Below, in pieces: positions 57,694-64,000 of a stretch of DNA of 64,000 bases (positions are counted from its first letter, which is position 1; every line of letters starts with the position of its first letter). The stretch lies in NCBI RefSeq assembly GCF_012489685.1, contig NC_080044.1, positions 26,268,369 through 26,332,368 on the forward strand. Reading direction: 5' to 3'. The translations under genes and the position numbers were made by a program. The DNA comes from Lotus japonicus. Its lineage: Eukaryota; Streptophyta; Magnoliopsida; Fabales; Fabaceae. Under the pieces are notes generated by a model, which was given only the letters and a program-made list of their open reading frames with translations, searched no databases and was not told the DNA's origin.

Positions 57694-60600
57694 TGTAACA
57701 CCCCGATTTCGGTGGCGTCACTTTAGTAACCAAAAATAAACTTAATGCGGAAAAACGTGAATATTTTTTTTTCGATAATAACTAAGACAAGACTGAATTA
57801 AATAAAACCCAAATGCGAAAAGTAATAAAGCTAATATACAATATATATAAACAGCCCCCGCTGTAAGTAGCAACCTCGTCACGAGTAACCTCCAGTGACG
57901 GAAAGAAAAGTGTAGCGCCCGTAGGCAATATGTACAAACCAAATGAAAAAGTGAAGTGTCCGCAACACTATCCCTCAAAACTGAGAATAAGCTGACCCAA
58001 TGGTCTGAAAATAAGACCTCCTAAGTCCAACCAACTCTCTGTGATTCCCGTAAGGAAAACACACAAAAAGCTATAGGCGGAACTACCCTGTCCCCTAAAG
58101 AAGCAAATGAAGCAAGACTGTCAGAGCTAAAACTCTACTCCTACACTAATCCTAACTCGAGGAGCTCATACCAACACTCAAAACTATGTGCTAGCATGAT
58201 CGTCGTCTGAATCTGAATCCAGAACAACTAAGTCTACCAACCCTATCCGTCCTCCCCTCGCAACCGCAGTGCGCTCCGATGCTGGACTCACGGGCTTAGG
58301 GCCCGAACCCTGATCATCAATGACCGCTACGCTGGGTGCACTAGACCCTGCCGAAGGCACTCCCACTGGCTCCTCCTCTGAGGGATCCTCCTCGTCTGAA
58401 GACAACGGTGGTGGTGGTGGTCCTCCAAGTCCTGGTCCACAGTGAACGCCCGGTGGCAAGTTGAAGCTGACAGAGCATCTCCTCAACACTCCTGACCTCA
58501 GGAGTCCTCCACTATCTACGTGGTCCTCCATGATACGCCCCGAATACGTCGCTCGATGGCTCGCGGGGTCAACCACCCACGACCCGGGGTCGTCCTGATC
58601 GATCATCTCGTACCTAATCCCCCCCGAAGGGTGGACCATTGTGAACCAATCTGCAATGGACATCTGACAAAGGCGTTGTCCGCCAAAACACACACAGAAG
58701 ACGCGAGGGTCAACTCTAAAGAACTATGTAGATAATAAACCCAATAGGTACAAGTAATAGATAGCCACTTAGGCTTATAACTAGAGATAGCATCCTAGGG
58801 TTTCATGTTCCATAATGAACGTAAATGACAACAATAACAAATAGCATGTTCCAAATAGGATTAACAAATAACAATCACACTCGACAACTAAATTAGTATG
58901 CATGTTGCATGATATGCAATGCAGGTTAACCCAGTCAACCAATGTGCATTCCGGAACGGATGGACATCATCGGATCAGTCCTAGCACCAGCCACGGTGGG
59001 ACCATTTCGGCCCGTGTGCCTCTTACTCCAACAACAACATGTAGTCAGATCAGCATAAAACCCGAAGGCCTGCCATTTCGGTCTGCTACTAAGAGTCACC
59101 TAGCAGCGCTCTTACGCGGAAATCCTGGTCTTATAACCAATTTTGGAATCCGCCGTGGTCCGGTATCTCGCCGTGTTTAAACCACTTAATGAGTGCATGC
59201 AATGCAGTGATTAGCCAAACAACGTCTCCGACCTCACTCGACACGTCGCCACGTGTTCTAGCTAAATTAATGTCTCTAAAAGCTTACCCTAAGGTAAAGT
59301 CGATTCTGCGACAAAAGACACTTCTTCCCAACCCACGTAATCCACGATGATCTCCAAATCATCCGACTCATCTCAATCCGATGGTCACAACTGCTCAACG
59401 AGCACAGAGTATCACACTCTCGGAAACTAACGGTTTCCCGGAATTATCCCCAGGATAGCCCAACAACATCGCTGCTCCAACAGCACAACAACAAACGCTG
59501 CTCCAACAGCACAACCACAACACATACTCAACGCCTCTCAATTTTCTCAACACTCGGATCCGACGACACTTCTCGTTTTCCAAAACTATGATTTGCATCC
59601 GAAGCTTCCTTTCGAGTTTGTTATCATTACTTAAAGATTTAGAGGTTGTTTAATGTCTTATGAGTTTTCTTTTCAAAATAATATCTTTTTAGTCTTATCG
59701 CAAATCCTATCAGTTCTCGGGATCTCCTAATCCCCAAATGACTCCAGAGAATGTCTCGATCCATAAACATCCTAACAAGGTCCAAATCTCATTCGTCCTA
59801 TCAAGCTTTCTCAAAACTCTCAAAATAAAATCGGCATGACCTGCCCGCTATTCTCACCGTTCAGAAACTCAGATTTCATTGCATAAGTATAAATAACTCA
59901 GCACAACCAATCAACATGTCATATATCAATATATTAAGCAATAACCACATAGCACTTAGCATATAAGGCATGCACCACACATCCTAAATTACCCAATTAG
60001 CACTTAGCATGTAATCCACTCATCAAAAACATTAAGTAGATGCATCATCTACATTGTCAGCCGAAGCCTCAGAAAACATTTTCCAATCACACACAATCCA
60101 GTGCATAAACAGTAAACAATGTCGAACGCATCGACCCTAAGCATTAACTAGAGATTCAGTGAGAAGCCCTCACCTGTAGATTCTCCAGGGTGAACTTCAA
60201 ACTCTTCCTCACAAGCAAAGCGTTGCTCCTCAGGAAATTCCTCAAAAGTTCCTTTAAAGCAAAACCACAGAAATACTATCAGAATCTATCGAAAACTAAG
60301 CTATCAATACTTACTAAGGTTACACGAAGTAATCTATACTCTAAGGTACGATAATCTAGCGCGAAAGGACAAGTTTTCGGAAAAGGAAATTTTCCTCCTC
60401 CCCCCCTAATAGGTTCGGCCACTTTTCACAATTAGGAGACTCGATTTTTCTTTGATCAAACTTGGTTCCTATGCTATCATTAGCCGTAACTAAGGGTATT
60501 CTGAACTCGGAAAAATTATCGGATCAAAAACTGTCGCAGGGGTATTTTGGTCATGATTTTTAACTTAGAAATTTCAAAACTGAAATCCCAAAAACCAAAT

Positions 60601-61780
60601 TTTGCAGGGACGTCACCAACGACGTTTATGACAACTAATCCTACTAGCACTAAGCTAAGGCGATAGTTTTCAGCCTAAAGGTTGAAGCTTTACTCCAAAA
60701 ACTCCAAAAATGGGTATTTTAGGCTAAAATTGATTCCGGCTGAATTCCGGCGACATAACGGAAAATCTAATCCGGCAGAAGTGATCTTGGGCACATAAAG
60801 AAGAGGTTTAGAATCAGAAATGAAAGATTCGGGATAGTTTTGCAAAAACCCATAAACTATCAGCTCAGAAAAGTCTATAGAAAAGCTATGGAAAAAGCGA
60901 TCGGAGGTAAGGATTAGCGACTATACCTCGAAGCCTTGAAGCAGCAACTGATTGATCGACGATCAAGCAAGCGATGAAGAAAATCTTCTCCTCCTTCTTC
61001 TTCTTTGTGGCCGCGGGTTTGGGTGGGGAAATGGGTAGTTTTTTTGATTTTTTCTTCCTTTCTTGGCTATATATAGAGGTTGGCAAAACGCGGTAAAATG
61101 AAAGTTTCGCGAATCTGATTTTTCTGGCGTCATTCTCCGTGAATTCTAAGATATGTTTTGGCGAAAGAATTCCAAAACTAAAAAGATGTCTCCTTGTATT
61201 TTTGGCAACTAATGCATAGTCGGTATAAAACTATTTTATCCGATAAGTTGCTTTTTGCTTCGGATGTCGGAATGGAAAACTTCCTTCTGAAGAAAGATTG
61301 AAATCATCAAGAGAAATGGGTGTACGCGTGTAGAATATTCATTTGAAGCTTTGAATAGATAAAGTCTTCATTGTCGAGAAATTCTAGGGTTTTGAAATAC
61401 CAGGGTTTCGGTTTCGGCAAACTTCCGATGATTGGAATCGGACGTTCGTAGATCCTAGAGTTTCGCCTCGAAACGATTGTGATATATGGAAGAAGAGAAG
61501 TTCTAACATTTCTCTGAAGATTTTTGGAATTAACTCCCATCGTGCCTAAAAGTGAAAATTAGCTATATACTAGGGTTTCTGACCTAGGTTAAGCGTATAA
61601 CGATCGTGCTATAACTTTTATCGATCATAATGCAATCCTTGAACTTTTCCTGAACTTTCCCCTTCATAAATATATTTCATTTAATGAACTTTTGTTCAGG
61701 TTTCCCTTCACATTACATCAACCCTAATCGTGAATAAGAAATTTATTCACTTAGCATAAACTTAAAGCTTGGGCCGTACA
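57694..61780 (-). repeat. 5' LTR of the Tekay-type element
   Basis: 4,087 bp. Compared with the other LTR it has about 45-48 extra bases near 59960-60010, flanked by repeats of AGCACTTAGCAT, and lacks the Cassandra insert. A TATATATAG-type TATA box on minus is near 61068-61075. Confidence 0.9.
58184..58693 (-). CDS. LTR-embedded ORF, second copy (169 aa)
   Basis: Counterpart of 48605-49114. Identical for most of its length but with a different N-terminal reading because the C-run near 58620 is shorter. A real gene would need one of the two starts to be right; not decided. Confidence 0.3.
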   Translation of the reverse strand: MCFGGQRLCQMSIADWFTMVHPSGGIRYEMIDQDDPGSWVVDPASHRATYSGRIMEDHVDSGGLLRSGVLRRCSVSFNLPPGVHCGPGLGGPPPPPLSSDEEDPSEEEPVGVPSAGSSAPSVAVIDDQGSGPKPVSPASERTAVARGGRIGLVDLVVLDSDSDDDHAST

Positions 61781-62145
61781 AAATACAACTTTAAAGAATT
61801 CAATAATGCTTAAAATTAATTAAAATAAAATGACTTAAATGAATTTAAAGATATCATAGAATTAATAAATATATGTGGACAGGAAAACATGACTAGTTAG
61901 GAAATTTAACAAGATTCAATAATTATAGCTATTTTAGAATCTGTATCATTTAGTATAAATTTAACAAATACATTGATTCGAGTGAGAGATCTATGTGGAG
62001 AATAAAGAAATATCAGTTACAATATTACCTTGTCTTCAATATTTGAATTATTTTAAAAGAATCCGAATAATTGAAGGTGAAATTTAAAGAAAGCTTTAAA
62101 TGACATTTAAGATAATCAGTTACCAAATATTACTTTCATAAATAA
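61781..62145. repeat. satellite array, segment 3
   Basis: Continues the monomer exactly where 48114 left off (after the AAATA duplication), with the TCTTC landmark at about 62033. Ends at the LINE-like insertion. Confidence 0.93.
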
Positions 62146-63130
62146 AGTTGTTGAATCCAGGTCGGTGATAGTCGAAGCGGTGCATTTGGGGAGAGTTTGG
62201 TTTCAGCCGTTAACACGTCAGCATAATCATGATTCTTTAATGGATATTAATGTTTTGTTTTCTCCAAGGATGGAAGGCAGAGACGGTTTCGTTCTTTTTG
62301 AATCAGGAAATTTGAATTTTAAACTTTCTTTAGTTGCTCCCCTTGGATCAAGGAACAATTCTTGGGTTTGGTTTAATGACTTTCTCCTTCACAAATCTGT
62401 TTCTTTTTCTTCGGATTTTTTGGACTGTTCTTCTGCTAGGAATGCGGCGGACGGGTTGTTGGCACCTACGGTGGTTGATAATGTTCCAATATCCTCTGCT
62501 TATGCTGTTGGTACTTTGAGTTTCGACGGGTTTTCCCTTTATCGTCCATCACATTCAGGCTTTGAGGTTGGCGCTTGTTCAGCTGTTGGCTTCGATCCTG
62601 TCAGTGGTGCTCATGATTTTGTGGAAGTGTGTCCGGTTTTAAGGAGGGAGGATGATGTTCTTGAGATGGATGGTGCTGGTGTTGATACTGATCCTGCTCT
62701 TGATTTCCCCCCCCCCCAGGCCTCGTCCCCGTGGTCGGCCTAAGAAAATTAAGCGCAACTTGGAGAGTTCTTGACGGCCTAGGGGGCGTCCTCGTAAATC
62801 TCAGAGTTTGGATCTTGCTATTGCGTCGGCGCCGCCTAGTCCTCCTTCTCCTTCAGGTCCCTATTTCACGAGAGCTATGAAGGCTTGGTGTCTTGCTAAG
62901 TCTTTAGGCTTGTCTTTCCCGGGTAGTGATGAGGAGGCTGTTCGAGGGTTGGTAGAAGTTATTAAAGAGAACTTTCCCTCTAGGGATTAGGTAGTTTGTT
63001 CTTTTATTTGCTGGGTGGTTTTTTTTCTTTTTGCTTCTTGTTTGGCTTGGCGGTTGTCTTTGCCCTGTTTTTTGGGTTGTTCCCTCTTTTGATTATTAAT
63101 GATTAATTTCTCTTTTACTCTAAAAAAAAA
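62146..63130 (+). mobile_element. LINE-like poly(A) retroposon, truncated
   Basis: Non-satellite block inside a monomer, ending in a T-rich 3' part and A9 (63122-63130), after which the monomer resumes at its expected position. The 3' part resembles plant LINE tails. No terminal repeats or reverse transcriptase are present. The target duplication cannot be fixed because both sides are AT-rich (AAATA/ATATTAAT). A processed-transcript origin is also possible. Confidence 0.6.
62165..62990 (+). pseudogene. AT-hook protein fragment, possibly LINE ORF1
   Basis: Frame one runs 62165-62743 and is lost in an 11-C run (62707-62717). The other frame then encodes two AT-hook motifs, RPRGRPKK (about 62724) and RPRGRPRK (about 62775), split by a TGA at 62772-62774. 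It ends with a short helical segment, AVRGLVEVIKENFPSRD, at 62990. AT-hooks bind the minor groove of AT-rich DNA. I do not recognise the N-terminal part; ORF1 of a plant LINE is my best guess. Confidence 0.5.
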
Positions 63131-64000
63131 TATATTAATAAATTGGAATTTAAATGTAGCTTTTATATGGACAATAATGATACATAAATATGTGAAACGG
63201 TGTCTGAAATGAATTTGAAACAATCTTGAAATTTAATTCAAGAATGCACGTGAATAATAAATAAACATCAGTTCTGGATTTTACTTCTCTATATTAGCTT
63301 TATAGTAATTTTATAATTTGAATACTTTAACTTGGAATTGAAATTCAGCTTTAAAGTATATAAAAATGATTAAAATCATTTTGAGTAAGTGTGAGAGTCT
63401 TTGCAAGAATAATTTCCATATGGATCGATTTGAGTGTGATATCGAAGTAAAAAACAAAGAAACATTAATTACCAAATTAAGTTTTCTTCAATGTTTGTAT
63501 TGTGCATAATGAATTTGAATCATTGAAAATGAAATTTAAATACATCTTTATATGTCGTTTAGGATCATCAGTTACCAAATCTATTTTGCTTACATTGATT
63601 AAAGGTGAACAATAATACTCCCTCCGTTCCTTATTATAAGGTCATTTTTGAGTGTTTTTCTTATTCCTAAATAAAAGTCCATTTACAATATCAATGGAGC
63701 ATTAATTATTTTTTCCCAAAACTATCCTCATATTTAATATGAAAGAGACAATGAGATTTTGAAATAATAACTTGGAGAGAGAAATTTATAAGAAATTAAA
63801 TAAGGGTACTCTAGGAAAGTGAATAAATTCTTTTACAAATTTATTGCTTGTATCTAATTTTCTTAATCTAAAAGAATTGGGTAAAATGGACTTATAAATA
63901 GGAACGGAGGGAGTAATACAAAACCAAATATTAATGTGTCTTAAATTAATTTAAAACTGATATGAAATTTAATGAAACAATGCAAGTGGATAACAATAAA
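63131..64000. repeat. satellite array, segment 4, with a MITE inside
   Basis: Resumes the same monomer after the retroposon and continues to the window end, interrupted by the MITE at 63618-63913. The next monomer start (GGATAACAATAAA) is at the window edge. Confidence 0.93.
63618..63913. mobile_element. Stowaway-type MITE
   Basis: 296 bp with terminal inverted repeats CTCCCTCCGTTCC...GGAACGGAGGGAG, flanked by a TA duplication (63616-63617, 63914-63915). The satellite reads through cleanly when it is removed. No ORF; it depends on a mariner-like transposase in trans. Confidence 0.95.

Larger units (their letters stand above)
48115..61780 (-). mobile_element. Tekay-type chromovirus with about 4.1-kb LTRs
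   Basis: TG...CA LTRs at 48115-53019 (enlarged by a Cassandra TRIM) and 57694-61780, with a perfect AAATA duplication (48110-48114, 61781-61785) in the satellite. On the minus strand it has a Met-type PBS and one gag-pol frame ending in a chromodomain-like segment, which places it in the Tekay/Del chromovirus group. LTRs differ at about 26 positions by eye over about 4.04 kb, so insertion is recent. Confidence 0.92.

Overview
This is plant nuclear DNA made almost entirely of transposable elements and a satellite. I see no host gene, tRNA, CRISPR array or bacterial feature. The element types (Ty1/copia SIRE lineage; Ty3/gypsy Athila, Tat and Tekay lineages; a Cassandra-type TRIM; a Stowaway MITE; a poly(A)-ended LINE-like retroposon) and an AT-rich tandem repeat of about 1,008 bp suggest pericentromeric or other silent heterochromatin of a dicot. 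A legume is my best guess, because the SIRE proteins, including the extra env-like ORF, resemble ones I know from legumes; this is recall, not a search.

Layout. The base layer is the satellite (34584-35931, 43321-48114, 61781-62145, 63131-64000). Into it went: (1) T1, a minus-strand Tat-like gypsy element, of which the 5' LTR, PBS and part of gag survive at 33369-34583 and a 68-bp pol fragment at 13111-13178; (2) T2, a complete but deleted minus-strand relative (35932-43320, TSD TCTTC); (3) a minus-strand Tekay-type chromovirus with about 4.1-kb LTRs (48115-61780, TSD AAATA), whose left LTR carries a Cassandra TRIM (51405-52262); (4) the LINE-like insert (62146-63130); (5) a Stowaway MITE (63618-63913, TA duplication).

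T1 was split by later insertions. On its left is a coding-less Athila-type element (9864-13110), whose 5' LTR was hit by a second, coding Athila-type element (1-9863), whose gag-pol was in turn cut by a solo SIRE LTR (2348-3559, TSD CGATG). On its right is a SIRE-type copia element (13179-33368) with gag, pol and an env-like gene. Its tail is rearranged around another Athila-type element, G (23261-30313), with three copies of the env tail, one of them inverted.

No autonomous element has intact coding capacity: every gag-pol carries nonsense codons, frameshifts or deletions. Several nonsense changes are CAG to TAG, as expected from deamination of methylated CHG sites. The observation I rate highest is a small antisense coiled-coil gene shared by the copia SIRE element (30963-31355, minus) and the unrelated gypsy element T2 (39187-39579, plus, antisense to its gag). 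A 29-bp upstream block is shared at 26 positions, 78 and 80 bp before the two start codons, which suggests a promoter-plus-ORF module carried by two retrotransposon superfamilies.
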